A DNA stretch of 24,387 nt from Campylobacterales bacterium (GCA_027009865.1 JALVCR010000233.1:1-24387), one strand, 5' to 3'; counted from the stretch's first letter, positions 1 through 8,026 are shown. The notes: generated from the letters alone by a model not told the origin. A program made the numbers and translations.

Positions 1-1
1 A

Positions 2-34
2 GCAAAAACAGCTTTCAAAACTTTCGAAGATTGA
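2..34 (+). CDS. 3' end of an unidentified plus-strand gene (partial)
   Basis: One plus-strand frame is open from the left edge and encodes AKTAFKTFED before a TGA at 32-34. That stop lies 2 bases before a terminator-like hairpin at 37-56, the usual spacing for a real gene end, so this frame is preferred. The other two plus frames stop at 45-47, inside the hairpin, and at 91-93, beyond it. Ten residues are too few to name a family. Confidence 0.3.
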   Translation, partial: AKTAFKTFED

Positions 35-36
35 AA

Positions 37-69
37 TCGGGGTATAAATGCCCTGAATATATTTTTTTT
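37..69 (+). terminator. Rho-independent terminator of the upstream gene
   Basis: Bases 37-44 can pair with 49-56, giving an 8-bp stem with two G-T wobbles and a central GGG/CCC, closed by a TAAA loop. A run of eight T follows at 62-69 after a short ATATA-type gap. The T run is slightly further from the stem than is ideal. It separates the partial gene at the left edge from the BI-1 promoter. Confidence 0.5.
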
Positions 70-75
70 ATTATT

Positions 76-97
76 TTACTTACTAAACGTTAAGTAA
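76..97. promoter_or_regulatory. Operator-like inverted repeat upstream of the BI-1 -10 box
   Basis: TTACTTA (76-82) and TAAGTAA (91-97) form a perfect 7-bp inverted repeat with an 8-base spacer. It ends 4 bases before the TG of the extended -10 and so covers the -35 position, where either a repressor or an activator could act. No regulator family can be assigned, and AT-rich DNA makes chance repeats of this size fairly common. Confidence 0.3.
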
Positions 98-101
98 TTT
101 A

Positions 102-110
102 TGTTATAAT
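102..110 (+). promoter_or_regulatory. Extended -10 promoter for the BI-1 family gene
   Basis: TGTTATAAT matches the extended -10 form TGnTATAAT exactly. No TTGACA-like -35 box lies 16-18 bases upstream, which is common in Campylobacterota. The predicted start near 117 leaves a leader of about 22 bases holding the AAGGGATAAAG ribosome binding region before the ATG at 139. Confidence 0.6.
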
Positions 111-138
111 TAAAATATTTCTATAAAAAGGGATAAAG

Positions 139-840
139 ATGGCAAAAGAAATATATTTACCAGAATGGAGCAAAGTCTCCACCAACCGACTGCTTCGTTC
201 AGTCTATGAGTGGATGATGATAGGTCTTCTGGTTTCAGGTTTTTCTGCTTTGGCTACTGCTCATTCACCTTTTATGCTTCATTTGCTGTTTGGCAATCCT
301 TGGACGATTTGGATACTGATTTTTATAGAGTTGGCTTTGGTTGTGGCTCTTTCGGCCGGTATCGACAAGATGGATATTTCAACTGCAAGAGTGCTTTTTA
401 TTCTTTTTTCCCTCATAGATGGGATGACACTCTCTTCCATCTTTTTAGTCTTTACTGAGACTTCCATTGCCAGCGCCTTTTTCATTTCCGCTTTGACTTT
501 TGGAGCAATGAGCCTGTATGGTTATTTTACCGATAGTGATCTTAGTTCGTGGGGCTCCATCCTCATAGCAGGACTTATCGGTATTATTATCGCTATGGTA
601 GTCAACTTCTTTTTGCATAGTCCCACATTAGAGTGGTGGATCGATATCATCGGAGTGATTATTTTTGTGGGACTCACAGCCTACGATACGCAAAAGATCA
701 AGCAGATGGGAGAAGAACTCTCTGGAGGAGATCCAAAAGCTATCAATCGCGCTGCTATTGTAGGGGCTTTGGCTTTGTATCTTGATTTTATCAACCTTTT
801 TATAATGTTTTTGGATATGTTTGGAAATCAAAGGAGATAG
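139..840 (+). CDS. Bax inhibitor-1 / YccA-YbhL family membrane protein
   Basis: The 233-residue product fits the bacterial BI-1 (YccA/YbhL, TMBIM-like) family in length and pattern. About seven hydrophobic segments are visible from residue 25 on, with the family features YGYFTDSDLSSWG mid-protein, YDTQKIKQM near residue 185, and a C-terminal NLFIMFLDMFGNQ helix ending in basic residues. Family members are inner-membrane proteins linked to calcium or proton leak and, for E. coli YccA, to FtsH protease; the substrate here is unknown. The ATG at 139 follows AGGGATAAAG. The gene stands alone, with a terminator before it and a convergent neighbour after it. GC is about 43% over 181-780, and ATC, CTG, AAG and CAG codons are more frequent than in most neighbours, though membrane genes here generally run higher in GC. 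Confidence 0.88.
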   Translation: MAKEIYLPEWSKVSTNRLLRSVYEWMMIGLLVSGFSALATAHSPFMLHLLFGNPWTIWILIFIELALVVALSAGIDKMDISTARVLFILFSLIDGMTLSSIFLVFTETSIASAFFISALTFGAMSLYGYFTDSDLSSWGSILIAGLIGIIIAMVVNFFLHSPTLEWWIDIIGVIIFVGLTAYDTQKIKQMGEELSGGDPKAINRAAIVGALALYLDFINLFIMFLDMFGNQRR

Positions 841-883
841 TGGTAAAAATCTTTTCATTACACTCTTTCAAACAATAATATAA

Positions 884-923
884 TGTATCAGTCCCCTTTT
901 ATATAACTTAACGGACTGATACA
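884..923. terminator. Perfect 11-bp inverted repeat between convergent genes (probable terminator)
   Basis: TGTATCAGTCC (884-894) and GGACTGATACA (913-923) are exact reverse complements around an 18-base loop. The site lies between the stop of the BI-1 gene and, 5 bases away, the stop of argH, which is where a shared terminator is expected. Read from argH, the stem is followed by TTATATTATT; read from BI-1 it is followed by A-rich sequence. Intrinsic termination is therefore more likely for argH. The long loop is unusual, so a protein-binding site is the alternative. Confidence 0.5.
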
Positions 924-928
924 AAAAA

Positions 929-2314
929 TTACCCTCTTATCTCTTCAAGCCATTTTTCAAAAAACAGAAGCTGCTTCTTTGTAGAATTTATTGAGGTTCC
1001 TCCTTTGGAATCTCTCGCATTCATAGAGTTAGTTAAAGATAGAGTCTCTAAAACATCCTCATCTATTCTTGAATCAATCTTTTTTAATTCATCCAAAGGA
1101 AGTTCGCTTAAATCAACCCCTATCTCTTCAGCTTTTGCAACAGCTCTTCCGGTAATAAAATGAGCTTCTCTAAAAGCAATTCCTTTTTTAACTAAATAAT
1201 CGGCCAAATCGGTAGCTGTCAAATGCCCTATTTTAGAGGCTTTTTGCATTTTATCTCTGTTTATTTTCATCGTAGAGAGAGTCTCTTTTAAAATCTCCAA
1301 AGATATCAAAGCAGTCTCTACGCTGTCAAAAACTCCCTCTTTATCTTCTTGCATATCTTTATTATAAGCAAGCGGCAAGCCTTTTAAAACAGTAAGCAAA
1401 GATACAAGATTTCCGTAAACTCTTCCTGTCTTTCCTCTAAGAAGCTCTGGGACATCTGGATTTTTCTTTTGAGGCATAATGGAGCTTCCTGTAGAATACT
1501 CATCGCTTAAAGTTATAAATTGAAACTCATAACTTGACCATAAAATAAGCTCTTCAGAAAGCCTTGATATATGCATCATCAAAACGGAGATATTAAATAA
1601 AATCTCCAGCGCAAAATCCCTATCGCTTACCGTATCGAGACAATTTACGCTAATGCCTTTAAATCCAAGCTCTTTTGCCACAAAATCTCTATCTATTGGA
1701 TGAGGCGTGCCGGCAAGAGCCGCGCATCCCAAAGGAGAATAGTTATTTCTATCAAGAGAGCTTTGAAATCTCTCCACATCTCTTTTAAACATAGCCGCAT
1801 AAGCTAACATATGATAAGCAAAATTGATAGGCTGGGCATGCTGAAGATGGGTCATACCGGGCAAAATAACAGAAGTATTCTCTTTTGCTATCTTTAAAAC
1901 TGTTTCAATTAGATTCAAAATTTTAGAAATTATCTCTCTATTTGAATCTAAGACATAGAGTCTGAAATCTAAAGCTATCTGATCGTTTCTGCTTCTTGCG
2001 GTATGAAGTTTTTTGCCGGTATCTCCAATTAACGCTATAAGCCTCTTTTCAATGGCCATATGGATATCTTCATCTTCTATGTCAAAAACAAACTCTCCCT
2101 CTTCAATCTCTTTTTGAATCTCTTTTAACCCCTCCTCTATCCTTTTGGCTTCATCTTCTGTTAGGATATTCTGCTTTGCAAGCATTCTTGCGTGCGCAAT
2201 AGAGCCTTTTATATCCTCTTTGTATAATTTTCTATCAAAAGGGAGAGAGGCGTTAAAGAGATCTAAAAGCCTGCTTCCCTTTTTGCTAAATCTTCCTGAC
2301 CAAAGTTTGCTCAT
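929..2314 (-). CDS. argH: Argininosuccinate lyase
   Basis: This enzyme splits argininosuccinate into arginine and fumarate, the last step of arginine synthesis, as a cytoplasmic homotetramer. The product starts SKLWSGRF, has ARSRNDQIALD near residue 107, GMTHLQHAQP near 153 and the mobile catalytic loop GSSIMPQKKN near 276, all standard for ArgH in the fumarase/aspartase superfamily. Length (461) is typical. A TTG codon lies directly before the ATG, but AAGG spaced 7 bases from the ATG favours the ATG at 2314. It is the last gene of the oad-pckA series, 9 bases from the pckA stop. Fumarate made here can be turned into oxaloacetate used by the upstream genes. The order pycB-pckA-argH is also what I recall from Campylobacter jejuni. 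Confidence 0.97.
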   Translation of the reverse strand: MSKLWSGRFSKKGSRLLDLFNASLPFDRKLYKEDIKGSIAHARMLAKQNILTEDEAKRIEEGLKEIQKEIEEGEFVFDIEDEDIHMAIEKRLIALIGDTGKKLHTARSRNDQIALDFRLYVLDSNREIISKILNLIETVLKIAKENTSVILPGMTHLQHAQPINFAYHMLAYAAMFKRDVERFQSSLDRNNYSPLGCAALAGTPHPIDRDFVAKELGFKGISVNCLDTVSDRDFALEILFNISVLMMHISRLSEELILWSSYEFQFITLSDEYSTGSSIMPQKKNPDVPELLRGKTGRVYGNLVSLLTVLKGLPLAYNKDMQEDKEGVFDSVETALISLEILKETLSTMKINRDKMQKASKIGHLTATDLADYLVKKGIAFREAHFITGRAVAKAEEIGVDLSELPLDELKKIDSRIDEDVLETLSLTNSMNARDSKGGTSINSTKKQLLFFEKWLEEIRG

Positions 2315-2321
2315 CAATTAA

Positions 2322-2325
2322 CCTT
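2322..2325 (-). promoter_or_regulatory. Ribosome binding site that decides the argH start
   Basis: AAGG lies 7 bases before the ATG at 2314 and only 4 before an adjacent in-frame TTG. The spacing supports the ATG. The site overlaps the pckA stop codon, so translation of the two genes may be coupled. Confidence 0.55.
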
Positions 2326-3907
2326 AAAGCTTAGGCCCGGCTTTTGAATAATCAAAATCGGCATCAGCTTTTTGATATTTTTTAAAGTTTTCTATAAAGA
2401 GTTTGGCAAGATGATTTCTTGTCTTAATATATTCATCCTTATCTTTCCATGCATTTTTTGGATTTAAAATTTCTGAATTAACACCTTTTAGAGTTTTTGG
2501 AAAATAGAGCCCAAAAACATCGGTTTTATCAAACTCGCTCTCTTTGATGCTTCCATCCAAGATAGCGTTTATACAAGCTCTCGTATCCTTTAGATCCATT
2601 CTCTTTCCAACACCGTAAGCTCCGCCTGTCCATCCGGTATTTACAAGATAAACATCGACATTGTGTTTCTCTATCTTCTCTCCCAAAAGTTTTGCGTAAA
2701 CTGTTGGATGAAGAGGCAAGAAAGCTTCACCAAAACATGCGCTAAAAGTTGCCACAGGCTCGGTTATTCCTCTCTCTGTTCCAGCAACTTTCGCTGTATA
2801 TCCGCTTAGGAAATAATACATTGCCTGCTCTTTTGTAAGCTTTGATACAGGAGGCAATACGCCAAAAGCATCCGCGCTTAGGAAAATTATATTTTTAGGA
2901 TGAGGGCCCATTAGACTCTCTTCATGATTTACAATATGAAAAATTGGATAAGAGACTCTCGTATTTTCGGTTTTAGAAGCATCGTTAAAATCAACTTTCC
3001 CGTTCTCATCGGCAACTACATTTTCCAAAAGAGCGTTTTTCTTAATTGCTCCATAAATTTCAGGCTCTTTTTCGGGATTTAATCCTATACATTTAGCATA
3101 GCATCCGCCCTCAAAATTAAAGACTCCCTCATCATCCCATCCATGCTCGTCATCTCCTATCAATCTTCTGTTAGGATCGGCTGAAAGAGTGGTTTTACCC
3201 GTTCCAGAAAGCCCGAAAAACAAAGCGGTATCATTATCTTTTCCTATATTTGCGGAACAGTGCATAGGAAGCTTTCCTTCAAGCGGAAGCCAATAGTTCA
3301 TCATTGAAAAGATTCCCTTTTTCATCTCTCCGCCATACCATGTTCCGCCTATTACAGCAACATTATCTTCAATATTAAAAACAACGAAAACCTCGGAATT
3401 TAACCCGTGCTCTCTCCATTTTTCGTTTGTAACTTTAGAAGCATTATACATAACAAAATCTGGCTCAAAATCTTTAAGCTCCTCTTCGGTAGGTCTTATG
3501 AACATATTTTTTACAAAATGAGCCTGCCATGCTATTTCTGTAACCACTCTTATCTTTTTTCTGCTGCTTTTGCTAGCTCCCACAAATACGTCCATAATAT
3601 AGATCTCTTTTCCTGAAAGCTGCTCTCTTGCCTTTTGCAAAAGCTCTTCGTAAATTTCTTTTGAAATAGGCTGATTAATCTCTCCCCATGCTATATTTTT
3701 TTCTGAAGGCGGCTGTTTTACAAAGTATTTATCTTTAGGGCTTCTTCCTGTAAAAATTCCGGTATCTACCATAACGGCGCCAAGATCGCTTAAAAGCCCC
3801 TCTTTTTTCTCAAGTTCATGCTGATAAAGAAGTTCATAGCTTGGATTATGATAAATTTTTTTGATATTTTTTAATCCTAATTTTTCCAAACCTTTAATCT
3901 CTGACAT
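2324..3907 (-). CDS. pckA: Phosphoenolpyruvate carboxykinase (ATP type)
   Basis: This enzyme interconverts oxaloacetate + ATP and PEP + CO2 + ADP in the cytoplasm. The 527-residue product has the ATP-type signature: GRSPKDK near 54 for oxaloacetate binding, GGTWYGGEMKKG near 187 with the metal/substrate lysines, the kinase-1 P-loop GLSGTGKTT at 232-240 and the kinase-2 GDDEHGWDDEG at 251. Family lengths are about 520-540. The ATG at 3907 follows GGGGAG at good spacing. It lies 27 bases after oadB and just before argH. In an organism fixing carbon by the reductive TCA cycle it would feed gluconeogenesis, but that lifestyle is inferred. No disabling change is visible. Confidence 0.97.
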   Translation of the reverse strand: MSEIKGLEKLGLKNIKKIYHNPSYELLYQHELEKKEGLLSDLGAVMVDTGIFTGRSPKDKYFVKQPPSEKNIAWGEINQPISKEIYEELLQKAREQLSGKEIYIMDVFVGASKSSRKKIRVVTEIAWQAHFVKNMFIRPTEEELKDFEPDFVMYNASKVTNEKWREHGLNSEVFVVFNIEDNVAVIGGTWYGGEMKKGIFSMMNYWLPLEGKLPMHCSANIGKDNDTALFFGLSGTGKTTLSADPNRRLIGDDEHGWDDEGVFNFEGGCYAKCIGLNPEKEPEIYGAIKKNALLENVVADENGKVDFNDASKTENTRVSYPIFHIVNHEESLMGPHPKNIIFLSADAFGVLPPVSKLTKEQAMYYFLSGYTAKVAGTERGITEPVATFSACFGEAFLPLHPTVYAKLLGEKIEKHNVDVYLVNTGWTGGAYGVGKRMDLKDTRACINAILDGSIKESEFDKTDVFGLYFPKTLKGVNSEILNPKNAWKDKDEYIKTRNHLAKLFIENFKKYQKADADFDYSKAGPKL

Positions 3908-3934
3908 AATTTATCTCCCCAAAATTATTAAAAT

Positions 3935-5221
3935 TTAAAATACTGACAGTAATATTCCGGCTGCAATAGCAGAACCTATAACCCCGGCCACATTAGGCCC
4001 CATCGCATGCATCAAAAGCACATTAGTAGGATCTTCTCTCATAGACTCCTTATTTACCACTCTAGCCGCCATAGGCACTGCGCTTACGCCCGCGGCTCCA
4101 ATTAGTGGATTAATTTTATCTTTAGTAAACTTATTTAAAACTTTAGCCATCAAAACTCCAGCGGCAGTTCCTATCGCAAAAGCAAAAAGTCCCAAAATCA
4201 AAATACCAAGAGTTTTTGTATCCAAAAATTTATCCGCCGCAAGCTTAGAACCTACTCCAAGCCCTAAAAAGATGGTTACTATGTTTATCAAAGAGTTTTG
4301 CATAGTATCAGAAAGCCTATCAGCCACTTTAGCCTCTTTGATAAAGTTTCCAAAAGTAAAAGCTCCCACAAGAGGGGTAGCTTCCGGCAAAAGCAAAATA
4401 CATATCAAAAGAAGCAAAAGAGGAAAGAGCATCTTTTCAAGTTTGCTAACTTCCCTTGTCTGCTTCATCTTAATTTTTCTTTCTTCTTTAGTCGTTAAAG
4501 CCCTCATAATTGGAGGCTGAATTACAGGAACCAAAGCCATATACGAATATGCCGCAACCGCTATTGCCCCAAGCAGATCGGGAGCCAAATTGGCCGCTAC
4601 ATAGATGGAAGTTGGGCCATCGGCTCCCCCTATAATGCTAATAGCGGAAGCCTCTTTTAGGGTAAAATCGAAAATATCGGTATATTCCGATAATGCCACA
4701 GCCCCCACAAGCGTTCCAAAAATTCCAAACTGAGCCGCCCCTCCCAAAATAGCCATTTTCGGATTCGCCAAAAGAGGGCCAAAATCGGTCATCGCTCCAA
4801 CCCCCATGAAAATTAAAAGAGGGAAAAACTCATTCTCTATTCCGGCATGATATAAAATCCCCAAGAGGCCGTGCTCTCCGGTAAAATTTACTATTGGAAT
4901 ATTTGCCAAAAGCCCCCCAAAGCCTATTGGAAGAAGCAAAAGAGGCTCAAATCCCTTAGCTATTGCAAGATAAAAGAGAACAAAAGAGATGATTATCATT
5001 ATAATTCTTCCAAAACTTTGGGAAAATTTGCTTATCTTCTCTCCCTCGCTGTTTTTAACCCCCTCTTTTGGATTTACAAACGCATAAATCCCGGTATTTT
5101 TTACAAACCCTTCTATCAAATTTGAAAAAGAGCCTATATGATTTTCATCGCTTTTTGCAAAGAGAGCCGATGAAAAAACCAAAGAAAAAATCAAAAATAT
5201 TTTAACTATTCCTTTAGACAT
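3935..5221 (-). CDS. oadB: Sodium-pump decarboxylase, beta subunit (OadB)
   Basis: The beta subunit of the oxaloacetate decarboxylase family decarboxylates carboxybiotin and exports Na+ across the inner membrane. The 428-residue product has a leader-like hydrophobic N-terminus ending near FAKSDEN, a variable periplasmic stretch to about residue 65, then multiple membrane helices. Two family hallmarks are present: GGADGPTSIYVAA with Asp201, in the re-entrant ion-path segment, and HAMGPNVAGVIGSA near 405-418 close to the C-terminus. The GVSAVPMAARVV motif near 378 is also intact. The ATG at 5221 has GGAG only at a long spacing of about 12 bases, inside the end of oadA, so translational coupling is likely. 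The ion is not readable from sequence; Na+ is assumed from the family. Confidence 0.95.
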   Translation of the reverse strand: MSKGIVKIFLIFSLVFSSALFAKSDENHIGSFSNLIEGFVKNTGIYAFVNPKEGVKNSEGEKISKFSQSFGRIIMIIISFVLFYLAIAKGFEPLLLLPIGFGGLLANIPIVNFTGEHGLLGILYHAGIENEFFPLLIFMGVGAMTDFGPLLANPKMAILGGAAQFGIFGTLVGAVALSEYTDIFDFTLKEASAISIIGGADGPTSIYVAANLAPDLLGAIAVAAYSYMALVPVIQPPIMRALTTKEERKIKMKQTREVSKLEKMLFPLLLLLICILLLPEATPLVGAFTFGNFIKEAKVADRLSDTMQNSLINIVTIFLGLGVGSKLAADKFLDTKTLGILILGLFAFAIGTAAGVLMAKVLNKFTKDKINPLIGAAGVSAVPMAARVVNKESMREDPTNVLLMHAMGPNVAGVIGSAIAAGILLSVF

Positions 5222-5230
5222 TTTATTTTA

Positions 5231-7036
5231 CTACTCCACTATAGCTAAAAGCTGGTTATTTTCAACCGTATCGCCTTGAGAGACTTTAAAAAAGATAACC
5301 CCATCTTTAGGAGATACAACCTCTATTTCCATCTTCATAGCCTCTAAAAGCATAACAATTTCTCCCTTTTTAACCCTCTCTCCATCTTTTGCTAAAATTT
5401 TTAAAACCCCTCCTGGAAGAGTCGCTCTTATCTCCTCTCCTTCTTTATCGCTTTTAGGGCTTTTTGATATCTCTTTAGAGCTTTTTTGTATCTCTTCTTT
5501 TTCACTTTTTTTAACAGGTTTTATATCGATATCTTCATCTGCCCCTTCGGCAATATGAACGCTGTATCTGTTTCCGTTTACCACTACGGTATAGCTTTCG
5601 GTTTTTTTAAAGGCTTTCTCCTCTTTTTTAGAATTTTTTCTAACCTTTACTTTTCCGTTTCCTTTTAGATACTCTATTCCTTTTATTCCGCAGGCTGCAG
5701 CTATGAAAATGTTCTCTTCAGTTATCTCTATATGGTTATCTTCTAAAAGCTGCCTGAAATATTTAATAGATTTTTTTGGATCCCTGTCGGCTATATCCAA
5801 AGGATTTTCGGTTGTAGGCTTTAATTTAAGCTGTTCGCTTGCCAATTTAACAATCTTAGGATCTGGCTTAACGGGAGTTTTCCCAAAATAGCCCAAAACC
5901 ATCTTTCCATAACCTTCGGCTATCTGCTTCCATGGGCCAAACATCACGTTATTGAAAGCCTGCTGAAAATAAAACTGAGAAACCGGAGTTACAGATGTTC
6001 CAAAACCACCTCTCTCAACAGTTTCTCTCATAGCTTTTATAACTTCCGGAAATTTATCTAAAATATTGTTATCTCTCATCATCTGAGTATTTGCCGTCAA
6101 AGCTCCTCCAGGCATTGGAGAAAACGGAATTATGGGCAGAACCTGAGTTGCTTCCATAGGAAGAAAATAATCTTTTAAACAATCTTTTAAAACATCTTCA
6201 TATTTTAAAATCTTTTCAGGATCCAATCCCCCCAAATCAAAATTTGTTCCTTTTGTTGCGTGAAGCATAGTTAGAATATCTGGCTGGCTTGTCCCTCCGC
6301 TAACTGGATATGCCGCCAAATCTATTCCATCCACCCCCGCATCCAAAGCGGCAAGATAGCAAGATACGCTAACTCCCGCAGTCTCGTGAGTATGAAGTCT
6401 TACATGAATATCTTCCGGAAGAAGCCTCTTTGCCATTGAAATGGTTTCATAAACTTTATGGGGGCTTGAAGTTCCGGTAGCATCTTTGAAACATAGACTG
6501 TCAAACTCTATTTCGTTATCTAAAATCTCTCTTAAAATCTTCTCATAGAAAGCCACATCGTGAGCTCCCTTACATCCGGGAGGCAGATCCATAATCGTAA
6601 TTACTATCTCATGATTCAATCCGGCCTTCTTTATAGCTTCCCCGCTATATTTTAAATTATTTACATCATTTAAAGCGTCAAAATTTCTAATCGTATCGGT
6701 TCCATGTTTTTTAAAAAGTTTTGCGTGCAAATCTATAAGCTCTCTGCTTCCGGTATCAAGCATAACCGTATTGATACCTCTTGCAAGAGTTTGAAGGTTT
6801 GCCTCTTTTCCTACAATTTCTCTAAATTTATCCATCATATCAAAAGCATTTTCGTTTAAATAGAAAAAGAGCGCCTGAAATCTCGCCCCTCCTCCAAACT
6901 CAAAATGCCTTATTCCAGCCTCATAAGCGGCCTCCACTGCCGGAAGAAAATCTTTTGTTAAAACTCTTGCTCCAAAAACCGACTGAAAACCGTCTCTAAA
7001 CGTGGTATCCATCACGTCTATCAATTTTTTAGCCAT
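5231..7036 (-). CDS. oadA: Oxaloacetate decarboxylase alpha / pyruvate carboxylase subunit B
   Basis: Biotin carboxyltransferase acting between oxaloacetate and biotin. In order, the 601-residue protein has: the carboxyltransferase barrel with VMDTTFRDGFQS near residue 8, CFKDATGTSS near 177 carrying the biotin-contacting lysine, and the metal site RLHTHETAG near 207; the PYC/OADA conserved domain to about 470; a charged Lys/Glu/Ser-rich linker near 500-530; and a C-terminal biotinyl domain with EAMKM, biotinylated Lys about 568. FRDGFQS and FEFGGGARFQ look more like the Campylobacterota PycB type than Klebsiella OadA. Alone it could be the partner of a PycA biotin carboxylase. Flanking oadG (8-bp overlap) and oadB argue for a membrane decarboxylase; dual use is possible. 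Confidence 0.93.
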   Translation of the reverse strand: MAKKLIDVMDTTFRDGFQSVFGARVLTKDFLPAVEAAYEAGIRHFEFGGGARFQALFFYLNENAFDMMDKFREIVGKEANLQTLARGINTVMLDTGSRELIDLHAKLFKKHGTDTIRNFDALNDVNNLKYSGEAIKKAGLNHEIVITIMDLPPGCKGAHDVAFYEKILREILDNEIEFDSLCFKDATGTSSPHKVYETISMAKRLLPEDIHVRLHTHETAGVSVSCYLAALDAGVDGIDLAAYPVSGGTSQPDILTMLHATKGTNFDLGGLDPEKILKYEDVLKDCLKDYFLPMEATQVLPIIPFSPMPGGALTANTQMMRDNNILDKFPEVIKAMRETVERGGFGTSVTPVSQFYFQQAFNNVMFGPWKQIAEGYGKMVLGYFGKTPVKPDPKIVKLASEQLKLKPTTENPLDIADRDPKKSIKYFRQLLEDNHIEITEENIFIAAACGIKGIEYLKGNGKVKVRKNSKKEEKAFKKTESYTVVVNGNRYSVHIAEGADEDIDIKPVKKSEKEEIQKSSKEISKSPKSDKEGEEIRATLPGGVLKILAKDGERVKKGEIVMLLEAMKMEIEVVSPKDGVIFFKVSQGDTVENNQLLAIVE

Positions 7037-7304
7037 TTTGTGCCTTTTTAGCTCTAAATCTTTTAACCGCAGCCGTTATAACCGCTACTACCTCTAAATC
7101 TATTTTCTCTTCTTTATTTTTTAATTTTTTAACCTCTTTTGACTCTTTTAGATTTGGATTTTGAAAACCGGTTTTTAAAAAATATTTGGTTACTATTTTG
7201 GCTTGAAGATTTAACAAAAAAATCATCAAAGATAAAAATAAAAAAACAGTGCCCATACCTATCACCATAAGTTTTAGAGCTTGCAAAACCAAACTCTCAT
7301 TCAT
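7029..7304 (-). CDS. oadG: Sodium-pump decarboxylase, gamma subunit (OadG)
   Basis: The 91-residue product has one N-terminal transmembrane segment (about residues 9-32, VIGMGTVFLFLSLMIFLL), a charged Lys/Glu linker, and a C-terminal segment LEVVAVITAAVKRFRA that matches the end of the OadG family. Gamma anchors the alpha subunit to beta and stabilises the complex. The ATG at 7304 follows AAGGG at 6 bases, and the stop overlaps the oadA start (ATGGCTAA), so the two are translated together. It is the first gene of the oadGAB-pckA-argH run. The usual His-rich, Zn-binding C-terminal tail of enterobacterial OadG is absent. Confidence 0.9.
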   Translation of the reverse strand: MNESLVLQALKLMVIGMGTVFLFLSLMIFLLNLQAKIVTKYFLKTGFQNPNLKESKEVKKLKNKEEKIDLEVVAVITAAVKRFRAKKAQNG

Positions 7305-7331
7305 TCAAAACCCTTTCTCAAAGTAGCGGTT

Positions 7332-7359
7332 ATAATAACATTTTTATTTTTAAAAGCAA
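7332..7359 (-). promoter_or_regulatory. Candidate promoter of the oadGAB-pckA-argH operon
   Basis: On the minus strand TTGCTT (7354-7359) and TATTAT (7332-7337) are separated by 16 bases, upstream of the first gene of the run. A second -10 choice, TATAAC, overlaps it. The -35 match is weak. The region is very AT-rich, so this is a moderate guess. Confidence 0.35.
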
Positions 7360-7388
7360 CATATTATTATATTTTAGATAAGAGCCGT

Positions 7389-7994
7389 TTAATTTTTAGA
7401 AACAGAATCATGAGCTACGGCAAATTTTCCGGTCCACTCTTCAAAAATATCGCACGCAACTTTTGCTCCATCCCCCGCAGCTATGGCAAACATCGTTTTA
7501 GAACCGGCTGCAAGCCCCGCTACATATAGCCCTTCTCTAACTTTTAAATCTTTATTTTTTATCTTAATCTTTTTAGGCTTCATAACTTTATCGTGAGGCA
7601 AAACCTCTACGTTTAAACCTTCTATATCAAATTTATGCATTCCGGTAGCCAAAACCAATCTGTCTGCCAAAAAGCTTTTTCCGCTTTTTGTAGTTACCGA
7701 AAAATTATTTAAACTGCCCTCCGCTCTAACCACTATATCGTCTAAAATTTCAATACTTTTAAACATATCAAGCTGTTTTCTCATATCTCTTATAACCTCT
7801 TCTCCAAGAGCTCCTTGTCTGACTCCTGGGACATTATAGAGTTTAGCTTGCAGAAGGTCAGAATTGTTTTCATCAATTATTAAATATTTTCTATCTTTAG
7901 CCCACGGAAACTTATTTTCCACAGAAGATAGAGTAAGAGCGCAAGTAATTCCGGCAACCCCGCCTCCTATTATCAAAACATCATACTTTGCCAT
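7389..7994 (-). CDS. Small one-domain FAD-dependent oxidoreductase (thioredoxin-reductase-like fold)
   Basis: The 201-residue product starts with a Rossmann dinucleotide motif IIGGGVAGITCAL (about residues 8-20), has ADRLVLATGMH near 110-120, and ends with the FAD-contacting EGLYVAGLAAGSKTM and GDGAKVACDIF, as in thioredoxin reductase relatives. The family is normally 310-330 residues, with an inserted NAD(P)H domain carrying CxxC. Here that domain is missing and no CxxC is present; the only cysteines are Cys18 and one near residue 180. It may use an external reductase or be a redox or flavin sensor; function cannot be assigned. The ATG at 7994 follows GGAG at 7 bases. The reading frame is intact, so it looks like a true short form rather than a deletion remnant. 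Confidence 0.75.
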   Translation of the reverse strand: MAKYDVLIIGGGVAGITCALTLSSVENKFPWAKDRKYLIIDENNSDLLQAKLYNVPGVRQGALGEEVIRDMRKQLDMFKSIEILDDIVVRAEGSLNNFSVTTKSGKSFLADRLVLATGMHKFDIEGLNVEVLPHDKVMKPKKIKIKNKDLKVREGLYVAGLAAGSKTMFAIAAGDGAKVACDIFEEWTGKFAVAHDSVSKN

Positions 7995-8026
7995 AAAAAT
8001 ACTCCAATATTAAAGTATTAATTTCT

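Noticed and set aside
1..93. Plus-strand frame open from the left edge to a TAA at 91-93
   Set aside because: It runs through the terminator hairpin and T run into the BI-1 operator region and encodes a low-complexity Phe/Ile tail. The frame ending at 32-34 is more likely.
139..840. BI-1 gene as a horizontally acquired gene because of its higher GC
   Set aside because: GC is about 43% against roughly 30-40% in sampled soluble genes, but oadB, another membrane gene, reaches similar or higher values locally. Composition alone does not support transfer.
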